A DNA stretch of 64,000 nt from Romboutsia_C sp015668195 (lineage in GTDB: Bacteria; Bacillota; Clostridia; Peptostreptococcales; Peptostreptococcaceae). The position numbers were made by a program, and so were the translations under genes. The notes beneath the pieces were generated by a model, which had not been told where the DNA came from, did no database searches, and saw nothing but the letters and a program-made list of their open reading frames with translations. The DNA lies in assembly GCF_015668195.1 (NCBI RefSeq), contig NZ_JADPFC010000001.1, positions 1,061,642 through 1,125,641 of the forward strand, read 5' to 3'. Shown piece after piece: positions 51,648 to 60,954 of this stretch (within the stretch, counting starts at the first letter, position 1; each line of letters begins with the position of its first letter).

Positions 51648-53141
51648 TTAAGCCCTACGCTTTCTATCAAAAGCTTTAGAACCATGCTTTGCATTCATAC
51701 CAAATACTGTTGCATTATTTTTAACTGCATTCCCACTTTCAAGTTGATTAACTTCTGATTTTTTAACTAAATATCCTGTAACACGAACTACATCACTACT
51801 ATCTGAATAAGCTGATATATATCTTATTCCAGTTTTAAACGCTCCATCTATAACATTAACTATCGCTTCTGGGTTATCTTTATATGTATCTTCAAACACA
51901 AATATATCACCTATTCCATTGAAAAAGTACTTATGATATGGCGCTGATTGTATAATATGTTTAAATAGTTCAGGTTCTTCTCCTACTGGAATTCTACATC
52001 CTGGTGATATACCTGTATCTGTATCTATTCCAACTTGAGCGTGCATTAAGTGTTGACCATCAAAACAACCTGTATACTTTGATTTATGTGAAGTTACTAT
52101 AGAGTTAATCTTTTCTATTATTCTTAATCCTAATTCATTAGCTTCTTTTGAATATCCAAATCTATCATCTTGATTAGTTGCATTTAATAAATGATTTACA
52201 GCTTCAGCAAGTCCAACTATACCAAACATTCCCGAGAATAAATCTTTTTTGATAAATCCTTCTAATACAAGGAAGTTTGATTTGAAAAATGCTGCTTCTT
52301 CTACTAAAAATCTTATTCTCTCATCTATATACTCAAGCATCTTTTGTGTAACAAAAGGTATTTTATTTTCTATAAAATCATCAACAGAACTTGATTCTTC
52401 TGCTAATCTACTAAGTACTAGCCTAACTAAGGTATATCCACCTCCACCTATTAAAAATCCATTATAACAACTTGCAAGTGCGTATTTTTCAGTGCCAAAA
52501 TCTACAACATCCATCTTATGATTTGCAAAGCTTGGCTTAGCCGTAGATAATGCTGTTTGTGCACATATATTTATAAAGTCTTTTGATGTTAAGTCTTTAT
52601 CGTATTTAACTGTTAAATTTGGCACTGCACATTGTAACTCTCTCATAGCTTTAAGTATAAGCCTACCAGCTTTAGTATCTATTGGACCTATGTTTGCATG
52701 AACAAATGAATCAGTAAGTGTTCTATCTATATGTTTTAAATATAATTTTATAGCCTTGTAAGCTTCTTCTTCATCTTTTACAAAAGGCTCTAAAAGTTCA
52801 TCTATATTCCCTAAATATACTGGATATGATGTTATTGATGGAACATGCTTGTAAAATATTAATAAGTTATTAGTTGCTTCCCATATATCATTAGGTACAT
52901 CAAGATCTAAAAACTTACACCCTTCTTTCATTAATTTTTCATAATCTGGTATAACATATCTTGGTCTATATGGAGCATTTCCTTCAAACATTGTGCATAT
53001 TATATTTTTTTCTAGCAAAGGTTTAGTTTCTTCATCTACATTTAATACATTAAGAGTACTTTCTCCTTGACCTGCTAGCTGTAGTACTTGTTGATTATAA
53101 GTTAAAGTTTCATTTTTTATAATGTTTAGTGCTTGATTCAT
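51648..53141 (-). CDS. yjjI: YjjI-type (DUF3029) glycyl-radical enzyme
   Basis: A 497-residue radical enzyme shorter than pyruvate formate-lyase. It contains a candidate catalytic cysteine in YALASCYNGFLIGGGG (Cys225) and the glycyl-radical motif VVRVTGYLVKK near the C-terminus (Gly456). The sequence NKVPRF-type PFL contacts are absent. It resembles E. coli YjjI, whose reaction is unknown. The activase follows immediately and a Crp/Fnr regulator lies 27 bases upstream, so the three form one anaerobic unit. GGGGGGAAA before the ATG. Confidence 0.87.
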   Translation of the reverse strand: MNQALNIIKNETLTYNQQVLQLAGQGESTLNVLNVDEETKPLLEKNIICTMFEGNAPYRPRYVIPDYEKLMKEGCKFLDLDVPNDIWEATNNLLIFYKHVPSITSYPVYLGNIDELLEPFVKDEEEAYKAIKLYLKHIDRTLTDSFVHANIGPIDTKAGRLILKAMRELQCAVPNLTVKYDKDLTSKDFINICAQTALSTAKPSFANHKMDVVDFGTEKYALASCYNGFLIGGGGYTLVRLVLSRLAEESSSVDDFIENKIPFVTQKMLEYIDERIRFLVEEAAFFKSNFLVLEGFIKKDLFSGMFGIVGLAEAVNHLLNATNQDDRFGYSKEANELGLRIIEKINSIVTSHKSKYTGCFDGQHLMHAQVGIDTDTGISPGCRIPVGEEPELFKHIIQSAPYHKYFFNGIGDIFVFEDTYKDNPEAIVNVIDGAFKTGIRYISAYSDSSDVVRVTGYLVKKSEVNQLESGNAVKNNATVFGMNAKHGSKAFDRKRRA

Positions 53142-53168
53142 AGATTTCCCCCCTATAATTTATATTAA

Positions 53169-53864
53169 TTATTTACTTTTAATTGAATCTAGTTTATTTA
53201 ATAATTTATAAAACTGCTCTTTATTTATTGATATATATTTTCTATTTACACAAATTAATTTTTCTTCTTTTAATTCTTTTAAATTTCTATTTATTGTTCT
53301 TATAGAAAATCCTAATACTGAGCCTATTTCTTCTCTTGTTTTATAAATATATACAACATCTTTTTCTTCACTTTCAAATATATCTATTAAGTAATTTATT
53401 AATGAATATATTGCTGGATATGCCAAAACTTCTCCTTTGTTTAGAGATTGTTCATACATACTTTTTGATACAAAGTGTAATACTTTTAATGTTAAATCTT
53501 GGTCTAAATTAATCCATTTTATAAAATTACTTGCAGAAATTTTGAGCATTATACAATCTGTTATGGTTTTAAGCGTTGATGAATAAGCTTGTTTATTTGC
53601 CATAATTTCCATAACACCTATATATGCTATAGAATCTACATCAGCAAAACTATATACAAATCCATTTTCAAATTCATTTCTAACTTGCATTTTTCCATTA
53701 AGACTTATATATATGTCTTTTATATTTTCGCCTTTTAGTGCTACTATTTTTTCCTTTTCAATTTTTATAATTTCACATTTGTTTTTTATGTTATTAGGTA
53801 TTTTACTTATAAATTCTTTTATATGTTTATCTTCTATATAATTAGAGAATACGCTATCTTGCAT
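53169..53864 (-). CDS. Crp/Fnr-family transcriptional regulator
   Basis: A 231-residue regulator. An N-terminal cyclic-nucleotide-binding-like domain (KEKIVALKGENIKDIYISLN to about residue 130) lacks an Fnr cysteine cluster. The C-terminal helix-turn-helix is TREEIGSVLGFSIRTINRNL (about 178-197). It lies directly upstream of the YjjI gene and is probably its activator. A 12-base perfect palindrome occurs about 60 bases upstream of its own start. Effector unknown. Confidence 0.88.
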   Translation of the reverse strand: MQDSVFSNYIEDKHIKEFISKIPNNIKNKCEIIKIEKEKIVALKGENIKDIYISLNGKMQVRNEFENGFVYSFADVDSIAYIGVMEIMANKQAYSSTLKTITDCIMLKISASNFIKWINLDQDLTLKVLHFVSKSMYEQSLNKGEVLAYPAIYSLINYLIDIFESEEKDVVYIYKTREEIGSVLGFSIRTINRNLKELKEEKLICVNRKYISINKEQFYKLLNKLDSIKSK

Positions 53865-53926
53865 ATTTTAAATTTCTCCTAACAATTTAACTTTTATTTT
53901 ATTTTATCATTCTTTTACAAAAGTAA

Positions 53927-53945
53927 AAGGACATATGTCCCTTTA
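53927..53945. promoter_or_regulatory. Palindrome upstream of the Crp/Fnr-type gene
   Basis: GGACATATGTCC is a perfect 12-base palindrome at 53929-53940, extended by AAA/TTT flanks with one offset. It lies about 65 bases upstream of the regulator's start codon, a suitable distance for an autoregulatory operator of a dimeric protein. The rest of 53865-54207 is AT-rich and holds the divergent promoter areas; nothing further was recognised. Confidence 0.45.
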
Positions 53946-54207
53946 GATTTTAAATAATGATTACAATAATACCTATATTAAAAGAAATACGATTAGAAAT
54001 AGATTTATTAAACTTACTTTAGACAATGTATTTCACTTTAAGTTTAATGAAACTATTTTATAATTGGAAAATAATTAAATATTGTATATAATATAATCAA
54101 AGTTCGCAATTGTTATATAATATGAAATAAAGATATTTTAGATATCATATAGATAAATATGAACTTGTTATAATATTTCATAAATAAAAATTCTAGGGGG
54201 ACTTCGT

Positions 54208-54777
54208 ATGAATACAGCAACATTTCTAGAAATATTAACAGTAGCAGAAAAACTAAAATGCAATACGAGACATTCATGGACATCGAGCGGACGCCATGAA
54301 AGTGTAGCAGAACATAGCTGGCGTATTGCATTAATGGCATTATTAATGCGTGATGAATTTCCAGAAATTGATATGGATAAGGTAATTCGTATGTGTTTGA
54401 TTCATGATTTAGGGGAAGCCTTTACTGGTGATATTCCTGCTTTTGACAAGAAAGAAGAAGATAGTGAAAAAGAGGATGAGATATTTTTTAAGTGGATTGC
54501 AACTTTCCCTACTCCTTATCGTGAGGAATTCACAGATCTTTTAAAAGAAATGAATGAACGTAAAACTGATGAAGCAAAGCTTTACAAAGCATTAGATAAT
54601 TTAGAAGCAGTCATTCAGCACAACGAGGCGGATATTAGTACTTGGATTCCGCTAGAATATGACTTACAGTTTACTTATGGTGCAGATAAGGTTAATTTCT
54701 CTCCTTATTTAAAAGAGCTTAAGAAAGAAATAGACAAAAAAACTACAGAAAAAATAGCTCAAAAGAATGAAGCTTAG
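54208..54777 (+). CDS. HD-domain hydrolase (YfbR/HDDC2-like)
   Basis: A 189-residue metal-dependent phosphohydrolase. Metal ligands are visible as His in SVAEHSWRIALMAL, the HD pair in CLIHDLGEAFTGDIP, and Asp in ALDNLEAVIQHNE. This pattern fits the YfbR/HDDC2 group, which hydrolyses deoxynucleoside monophosphates. Six of seven arginines use CGT or CGC, whereas neighbours use AGA almost only, and the composition is less AT-rich, so recent acquisition is likely. AGGGGGA precedes the ATG. A 19-bp hairpin ends it. Confidence 0.85.
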   Translation: MNTATFLEILTVAEKLKCNTRHSWTSSGRHESVAEHSWRIALMALLMRDEFPEIDMDKVIRMCLIHDLGEAFTGDIPAFDKKEEDSEKEDEIFFKWIATFPTPYREEFTDLLKEMNERKTDEAKLYKALDNLEAVIQHNEADISTWIPLEYDLQFTYGADKVNFSPYLKELKKEIDKKTTEKIAQKNEA

Positions 54778-54827
54778 TTATTTAAAATAAAGGCTATGTT
54801 AGCTAACTTTGTTATAAATAGCAATTT

Positions 54828-54883
54828 AAAATAACTCTATCTTAGTCATTGAAATATTAAATATACTAAGATAGAGTTATTTT
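54828..54883. terminator. Strong bidirectional terminator after the HD gene
   Basis: Perfect 19-base arms (AAAATAACTCTATCTTAGT at 54828-54846 and its complement at 54865-54883) with an 18-base loop and T runs on both strands. It separates the HD gene from the small membrane peptide gene. Confidence 0.85.
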
Positions 54884-54897
54884 CTAATTTATTAATA

Positions 54898-55038
54898 TTA
54901 TTTTTTAATATCTTCTGTTGTAAGTATTGCTTTTTTATCTATACCTGAATATTGATAACCTGTAACTTTAATTCCAACAAACCCAACTAATACTGCTAAT
55001 GCTATTCCTATGATTATTTTTTTACCTTTTGATTTCAT
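54898..55038 (-). CDS. Small single-helix membrane protein
   Basis: A 46-residue peptide. Basic start MKSKGKK, one hydrophobic helix (IIIGIALAVLVGFVGIKV, about residues 8-25), then a polar outward tail GYQYSGIDKKAILTTEDIKK. The ATG at 55038 has GGGGGAT five bases upstream and the gene ends at the bidirectional terminator, which supports a real transcript. No family recognised; a regulatory membrane peptide or the N-anchored tail of a larger lost gene are possible. Confidence 0.6.
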   Translation of the reverse strand: MKSKGKKIIIGIALAVLVGFVGIKVTGYQYSGIDKKAILTTEDIKK

Positions 55039-55114
55039 TTTTTATCCCCCATGATATATATTTCCTTGAATTATTTTTCAGTTATAAAATAGTTATATAA
55101 AGTATACAACTATA

Positions 55115-55258
55115 CTATACACTTAACTTGTCCTTTAAATTATTTATCATTGACATAGTCTCATGATTTCCGCCTTTATCTGGATGATGTTTATGGCTTA
55201 ATAATTTAATGGCTTCTTTTAGTAGTTTCTTTTCTTCTGTATTTATATCTAATTTTTG
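55115..55258 (-). pseudogene. Remnant of a J-domain (DnaJ-like) protein
   Basis: The frame reads KLLKEAIKLLSHKHHPDKGG and then NHETMSMINNLKDKL before a TAG at 55115. It includes helix II, the diagnostic HPD tripeptide and helix III of a J-domain. An in-frame TGA lies just upstream (55259-55261), there is no start codon within the open stretch and no ribosome site. So it is the C-terminal end of a decayed gene. The parent could have been a J-domain tail protein. Confidence 0.6.
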
Positions 55259-55323
55259 TCATTACAAAAAATAAATTTAAATTATCTATATTTAGTTATT
55301 TGATTAAATTTTATTATAATTTA

Positions 55324-56565
55324 CTATAGCCTACCAAAGTCTCTAAATTTTTTAGGTGTCATTTCTGTAAACCTTTTAAATATTTTAGTAAAGTAGCTTT
55401 GATCGTTAAAATGTAGTAATACAGATATTTCTAAAATCGAATAGCCATCTGATAAAAGTAACCTTTTTGCCTCTTCAATTTTTTCTTTTAAAATATATTC
55501 ACTTATAGTAATACCCATCTCTTTTTTAAAAAGCCTAGATATATAGCTAGGATTAAAATTAATATGTTCACAAATATCCTCTAAAGATAGATTACTATAT
55601 AAATTTTGATATATAAAAGAAATGCAAGCTAGTATTGGACTTGAAAAATTACTATTTTTTAAAATACGAACTCTATCTGCAAAATCACAAGCCATAGTTA
55701 TTCTCAAATTATTCAAATCATTAAGTGCATTAAGCTCCTCAATATGTTGAATATAAGAATCACTAAGTGTATATGCAACTTCAGGATTCATTCCACCAGA
55801 AATTGCAGCACGAGTTACTAAGGTAGCGGTAGTAATTAATAAGTTTTTAACTGATCTTATTGAGTTATTCTTAGCTAAAATACCATAATTCCCATTTACA
55901 GGATCACCCAAAACTTTAATTAGTTTATCTTTGTTCCCAGTTCTTATACAGTCCATAATTGCCTCTTCATACACAAATGAATGATGAAAAACATCATTTT
56001 GCCTAGCTAAAGTGGCTATATTTTCAAAGTTACTAGAAATATTACTGACTATATCATTGTTATAAGAATTTATTTGTATAACATCATCAAAATTTAACTT
56101 TTTATTGTAAATTAGATAATAAGATAAAATACTTGTATTTATAAATGTATTAAAGTCTATAATTTGTAAAGAATTATAATAATTTAATAAAATATTCTTT
56201 TCTTCAAGGGTTATATTATGTTTAAAAATATTATCTATATTATCAAATTCAATTGGCTCATAAAGGCAAGGTCCAATAATAAAAGTACCAATAAATTCAT
56301 TATCAATACAAAGTCCAATAGATATTAAATTTTCCATATACTCTGTAGATTTAATTACAGGAACAGGTGTAAATGTATTTAAGTTAAAAACTTCTGAAAT
56401 AGATTTTTTTAATCTATCATCAATTATACATAGATTATTCTTACTCTTTGTAGAGTACTTCAATGAACCATTTTTACTAAAAAAATATAAAGGTATTTTT
56501 AAAGTGTCAAATATAATATTACAAATAAAATTTATATCATTATACATTTCTGTTTTTGAAATCAT
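55324..56565 (-). CDS. AraC-family transcriptional regulator
   Basis: A 413-residue regulator. The C-terminal 100 residues hold two AraC helix-turn-helices (LSLEDICEHINFNPSYISRL and ILEISVLLHFNDQSYFTKIF, then FTEMTPKKFRDF). The N-terminal 300 residues are a sensor without clear membrane segments, with GLCIDNEFIGTFIIGPCLYE suggesting a PAS/GAF-like fold. It is divergent from the GH3 gene and near the hexuronate locus, so it probably senses a sugar derivative. AAAGGAG before the ATG. Confidence 0.88.
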   Translation of the reverse strand: MISKTEMYNDINFICNIIFDTLKIPLYFFSKNGSLKYSTKSKNNLCIIDDRLKKSISEVFNLNTFTPVPVIKSTEYMENLISIGLCIDNEFIGTFIIGPCLYEPIEFDNIDNIFKHNITLEEKNILLNYYNSLQIIDFNTFINTSILSYYLIYNKKLNFDDVIQINSYNNDIVSNISSNFENIATLARQNDVFHHSFVYEEAIMDCIRTGNKDKLIKVLGDPVNGNYGILAKNNSIRSVKNLLITTATLVTRAAISGGMNPEVAYTLSDSYIQHIEELNALNDLNNLRITMACDFADRVRILKNSNFSSPILACISFIYQNLYSNLSLEDICEHINFNPSYISRLFKKEMGITISEYILKEKIEEAKRLLLSDGYSILEISVLLHFNDQSYFTKIFKRFTEMTPKKFRDFGRL

Positions 56566-56734
56566 ATAAAATCTCCTTTAGTCAAAATAGTAATAAAAAA
56601 GTAAAAATAACACAAAAAATATACTATTATTATTGATAATATATTATATATAACTAAACAATCAAGTCATACTTGATAGATATTTAAAATAATCATCAAT
56701 AAGGTAAATCAAAATAAAAAGGGGAATTATAACT
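56566..56734. promoter_or_regulatory. Divergent promoter region, araC-type gene and GH3 gene
   Basis: A 169-base AT-rich gap must hold two outward promoters. AraC-type regulators normally bind such a region as direct repeats, but no repeat stood out to me by eye. GH3 has an AAGGGGAA site at its right end. Confidence 0.4.
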
Positions 56735-58990
56735 ATGAAAAAATGGAAGGAAATAAAAAAACATGGATATAATATTATCTTAAATGAAGGTGGTCAAAAT
56801 ATAGCTTATTCACCAAACTCAGGAGTTAAAATAATTGAAGAAGATGGATATGCTTTTAAAAACCTAAGTAAAAGTGGAAAATTAGAAAAATATGAAGACT
56901 GGAGATTGCCAGTAGAAGAAAGAGCTAAAGATTTAGCATCAAAAATGAGTATAGAGCAAATAGCAGGGCTAATGCTTTATAGTGCACATCAATCTATTTC
57001 AACTAAAGATGACTTTTTCTCTAAGGCATTTGCAGGTACATATAATGGTAAAAAACTAGAGGAATGTGATGCTAAAATAACTGATTTAACTGATCAACAA
57101 AAGAATTTCTTATTAAATGACAACTTAAGACATGTATTAATAACAGTAGTAGACGATGCTAAGACTTCTGCTGTGTGGAATAACAATGTACAAGCTTTTG
57201 TAGAAAAAATAGGATTAGGAATACCAGTAAATACAAGTAGCGATCCAAGACATGGTGCAAGTGCAGATACAGAATTTAATGCAGGTGCAGGTGGTGATAT
57301 TTCAAAATGGCCAGAGCCACTAGGTCTTGCCGCTACTTTTGATAGTGAATTAGTTAGAAATTTTGGACATATAGCAGCTAAAGAATATAGAGCTTTAGGA
57401 ATAGCTACAGCTTTATCTCCACAGGTAGATATAGCAACAGAACCAAGATGGATGAGATTTAATGGTACTCTTGGAGAAGACCCAATTTTATCAAGAGATT
57501 TAAGTGAGGCATATTGTGATGGCTTCCAAACTTCATATGGTGAAAATGAGATAAATGATGGTTGGGGATATGATAGTGTAAATGCAATGGTTAAACATTG
57601 GCCAGGTGGAGGTAGTGGAGAAAGTGGTAGAGATGCTCACTATGCTTATGGTAAGTTTGCTGTATATCCAGGAAATAACTTTGATGAACATCTAATACCT
57701 TTTACAGAAGGTGCATTTAAATTAAAAGGAAAAACTAAAAAAGCTTCTGCTGTAATGCCATACTACACTATATCTTATAACCAAGATAAGAAAAATGGTG
57801 AAAATGTAGGTAACTCATATAATAAATATATAATAAATGATTTATTAAGAGATGAATATAAATACGATGGAGTTGTATGTACAGACTGGCTAATTACTAA
57901 AGATAATCACGTAGTTGATGCCTTCATATCAGGAAAGTGTTGGGGTGTTGAAACTCTTTCAGAAGATGAAAGACATTACAAAGCACTTATGGCTGGTGTT
58001 GACCAATTTGGAGGAAATAATGAAGTTCAACCAGTACTTAATGCATATGAAATAGGTGTTAAGGAACATGGAGAAAAATTTATGCGTGCTAGATTTGAAA
58101 AATCAGCAGTTAGGTTACTACTTAATATTTTCAGAACAGGATTATTTGAAAATCCATATGTAGATGTAGATAAGTCTCAAGAATTAGTAGGTAATCCTGA
58201 GTTTATGCAAGCTGGATATGATGCACAATTAAAATCATTAATTATGTTAAAAAATAAAAATAACGTACTTCCAATAAATAAAAGAAAAAAAGTATATATT
58301 CCAAAAAGAAGAATAAAAGAAAGTAAGGACTGGTTTGGTAATGTAATACCTGCTAGAGAAATTAATCCTGTTAGTAAAGTTATAGTAGAAAAATACTTTG
58401 ATGTTGTAGATGATGCAAAAGATGCTGATTTTTCAATAGTATTTATAGAATCTCCTAAAACTGTTGGATATACAAAAGAAGAAGGATACTTACCAATAAG
58501 TTTACAATATAGACCATACACTGCAGTAAATGCAAGAGAAACAAGTATTGCAGGAGGTGACCCATTAGAATCATCAACTAATAGATCTTACTTAGGAAAG
58601 ACCAACTTTGCTAGTAATGAATCAGATTTAGATATAATACTAGAAACAAGAAAAGCTATTGGTAAAAAACCTGTAATAGTATCTTTAAATATGACAAATC
58701 CAACTATAGTAGGAGAATTTGAGCAATATGTAGATGGAATAATCACAGACTTTGGAGCACAAACACAAGCTATAATGGATATAATTAGTGGAAATGTAAA
58801 TCCAAGTGGATTATTACCATTTAATATGCCTGCTAATATGGAAACTGTAGAGGCTCAATATGAAGATGTTCCTCATGATATGAAGTGTTATGAAGATGAA
58901 TTAGGAAATGTATATAAATTTGCATATGGCCTTGATTTTAATGGAGTTATAAATGACAGCAGAGTAGCAAAATATAAAATAAATAAGTAA
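56735..58990 (+). CDS. Glycoside hydrolase family 3 enzyme (beta-glycosidase)
   Basis: A 751-residue cytoplasmic glycosidase; no signal peptide. The GH3 N-terminal barrel shows PVNTSSDPRHGA, FNGTLGEDPILSRDLSEAYC, AMVKHWPGGGSGESGRD (the conserved KHWPG with GRD) and the nucleophile region YDGVVCTDWLI (Asp in TDW). The C-terminal alpha/beta sandwich contains QLKSLIMLKNKNNVLP and PSGLLPFNMP. Likely cleaves short beta-linked oligosaccharides, possibly uronic-acid-containing given the neighbours. Regulated by the divergent AraC protein. Confidence 0.9.
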   Translation: MKKWKEIKKHGYNIILNEGGQNIAYSPNSGVKIIEEDGYAFKNLSKSGKLEKYEDWRLPVEERAKDLASKMSIEQIAGLMLYSAHQSISTKDDFFSKAFAGTYNGKKLEECDAKITDLTDQQKNFLLNDNLRHVLITVVDDAKTSAVWNNNVQAFVEKIGLGIPVNTSSDPRHGASADTEFNAGAGGDISKWPEPLGLAATFDSELVRNFGHIAAKEYRALGIATALSPQVDIATEPRWMRFNGTLGEDPILSRDLSEAYCDGFQTSYGENEINDGWGYDSVNAMVKHWPGGGSGESGRDAHYAYGKFAVYPGNNFDEHLIPFTEGAFKLKGKTKKASAVMPYYTISYNQDKKNGENVGNSYNKYIINDLLRDEYKYDGVVCTDWLITKDNHVVDAFISGKCWGVETLSEDERHYKALMAGVDQFGGNNEVQPVLNAYEIGVKEHGEKFMRARFEKSAVRLLLNIFRTGLFENPYVDVDKSQELVGNPEFMQAGYDAQLKSLIMLKNKNNVLPINKRKKVYIPKRRIKESKDWFGNVIPAREINPVSKVIVEKYFDVVDDAKDADFSIVFIESPKTVGYTKEEGYLPISLQYRPYTAVNARETSIAGGDPLESSTNRSYLGKTNFASNESDLDIILETRKAIGKKPVIVSLNMTNPTIVGEFEQYVDGIITDFGAQTQAIMDIISGNVNPSGLLPFNMPANMETVEAQYEDVPHDMKCYEDELGNVYKFAYGLDFNGVINDSRVAKYKINK

Positions 58991-59007
58991 TTTAATATTT
59001 ATAAATA

Positions 59008-59049
59008 AAAAACCTCGACAAGACATTTATGTATTGTCGAGGTTTTTAT
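59008..59049. terminator. Bidirectional terminator between GH3 and the TRAP genes
   Basis: AAAAACCTCGACAA (59010-59023) and TTGTCGAGGTTTTT (59036-59049), perfect 14-base arms, 12-base loop. It serves both converging genes. Confidence 0.9.
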
Positions 59050-59056
59050 GATGGGT

Positions 59057-60364
59057 CTAAATCATTTTCATAAGTTTTGGTATAAATAAACTTATTTCTG
59101 GTATAAATGTTACTAACATAAGTACAACCAATATACCTACATAGAATGGTAATAAATATTTTATTACATCTTCTAGTCTTGTTTTACCTACTTTACATCC
59201 AATAAACAGTGTATTTCCAACTGGCGGTGTTATATTACCTATACATAAGTTAAATATAAGCATTATACCAAATTGGACAGAGTCCATTCCAAAGTTTTTA
59301 GCTATTGGTAAAAATATTGGTGTAAATATTAATATTGCTGGAGTTAAGTCCATAAATGTACCAACTATTAATAATATTAAGTTCATTATTAGTAATATTA
59401 CAACTGGATTTGAAGATATTCCTAATAATAATTCTGTTATTGCACTTGGAATATTTGTAAATGCCATAACCCAAGACATTATTGATGATACCCCTATTAA
59501 GAATATTATTATCCCTGTCATTTCAACTGTTTCTAGTAATATTCTAGGCATATCTTTTACTTTTATAGATTTGTAGAAAAAGAATGATAATATGAAAGAA
59601 TATACAACTGCAACAGCTGCTCCTTCTGTAGCTGTGAATATCCCACCTACTATCCCACCTATTATTACAAATATTAAGGCTAAACTAGGAAGTGCATCTA
59701 TAAATATTTTCATAGCTTCACCAAAGCTTATCTTATATTTAGTTGAATACTTATACTTTTTCGCAAGTATAAATGCTACTACCATTACTGATAATCCCCA
59801 TAATATTCCTGGTATATATCCAGCCATAAATAATGCTGCTACTGATGTTCCTCCACTTACTAATGAATATATTATAAGTGAGTTACTCGGAGGAATTAAA
59901 AGCCCAGTTGGTGCAGATGCTATATTAACTGCCGCACTATAGTTTTTATTATAACCTTCTTTTTCTTGAAGTGGAGACATTGTTCCACCAATTGCAGCAG
60001 CTGCTGCAACCGAAGAACCACTTACTGCTCCAAATAGCATGTTCCCTACTACATTTGTATGTGCTAAAGATCCTGGTAATTTACCACTTAATACTTTTGC
60101 AAAGTTTACTAATTTTAATGCGATACCACCGTTGTTCATTATTATCCCTGCTAATACGAAAAATGGTATTGCTAATAATGAAAAACTACTTATTCCCGTA
60201 AATATTCTTTGTGCCCCAGTTAGTACTGCTACATCCCATGATAATGTAGTTAATATTCCAAATATAGATGCTACACCTATAGTTACAGATATTGGTATTC
60301 CTAATAAAAGCAGTATAGGAAACGCAATAGCTATAGCTGAACCTGCTTGAAATGCTAATTCCAT
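59057..60364 (-). CDS. dctM: TRAP transporter large permease (DctM)
   Basis: The 435-residue, roughly 12-helix transport subunit. Features include NGGIALKLVNFAKVLSGKLP near the start, FGAVSGSSVAAAAAIGGTMS, APTGLLIPPSNSLIIYSLVS, and the C-terminal MIFNLCIGNITPPVGNTLFI, all typical of DctM. It couples import to Na+ with the binding protein and DctQ. Last of the uxaC-dctPQM run. Sites GGGAGAT before the ATG. Confidence 0.93.
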   Translation of the reverse strand: MELAFQAGSAIAIAFPILLLLGIPISVTIGVASIFGILTTLSWDVAVLTGAQRIFTGISSFSLLAIPFFVLAGIIMNNGGIALKLVNFAKVLSGKLPGSLAHTNVVGNMLFGAVSGSSVAAAAAIGGTMSPLQEKEGYNKNYSAAVNIASAPTGLLIPPSNSLIIYSLVSGGTSVAALFMAGYIPGILWGLSVMVVAFILAKKYKYSTKYKISFGEAMKIFIDALPSLALIFVIIGGIVGGIFTATEGAAVAVVYSFILSFFFYKSIKVKDMPRILLETVEMTGIIIFLIGVSSIMSWVMAFTNIPSAITELLLGISSNPVVILLIMNLILLIVGTFMDLTPAILIFTPIFLPIAKNFGMDSVQFGIMLIFNLCIGNITPPVGNTLFIGCKVGKTRLEDVIKYLLPFYVGILVVLMLVTFIPEISLFIPKLMKMI

Positions 60365-60401
60365 AATCTTATCTCCCTTGGATTAATTATATTTTTTATT
60401 T

Positions 60402-60932
60402 CTATGCAACGTTTTTATTCTTTCTGTTTGATTGAGTTACCCCTTTATTTGATTGAGCCATCTCTTCCTTTAAAGCAATTAAGTTTAATATATTGTAAAT
60501 AATCGTTATTACTCCTGATAATGGTAATGCTAGATATATATATCCCATAGATATTCCTAATGATGGTGATATTTGCCCCATAGCTAACATACTTATTTGA
60601 ACTCCACCTAATACTAAAACTAATGCTGAGAATATCATTACTACCAATTCTGTCATTACATTTAATATCATTTTTACTTTAGGACTTTTTGATTCAAGTT
60701 TTTGTCTAAAAAACACCATAGTCATATGATCTTTTTTACCAAATACATAAGCTGAACCTAATAAAGCCATCCATACAAATGAATATATTAGTAAATCTTC
60801 TGATACTGTACTTGGATTATTTAGAACATAACGAGTTATTATTTGCCAAGTACCTAAAACTACCATAAATGCTAGTAGTGTCATACATATGACTTCTATT
60901 ACTTTGTTTAACATATTTCTTAACTTATTCAT
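60402..60932 (-). CDS. dctQ: TRAP transporter small permease (DctQ)
   Basis: A 176-residue four-helix subunit. The segment VVLGTWQIITRYVLNNPSTV followed by EDLLIYSFVWMALLGSAYVF is the DctQ signature. It stabilises the large permease. Lies between dctP and dctM with GGGGGGAAC before the ATG. The basic tail QSNRKNKNVA is cytoplasmic. Confidence 0.9.
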   Translation of the reverse strand: MNKLRNMLNKVIEVICMTLLAFMVVLGTWQIITRYVLNNPSTVSEDLLIYSFVWMALLGSAYVFGKKDHMTMVFFRQKLESKSPKVKMILNVMTELVVMIFSALVLVLGGVQISMLAMGQISPSLGISMGYIYLALPLSGVITIIYNILNLIALKEEMAQSNKGVTQSNRKNKNVA

Positions 60933-60954
60933 CTTCGTTCCCCCCTACTAGTAT

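Noticed and set aside
54113..54340. 75-codon minus-strand ORF overlapping the start of the HD gene
   Set aside because: It lies opposite a clear HD-domain coding frame and has no ribosome site or recognisable sequence; it is a shadow.
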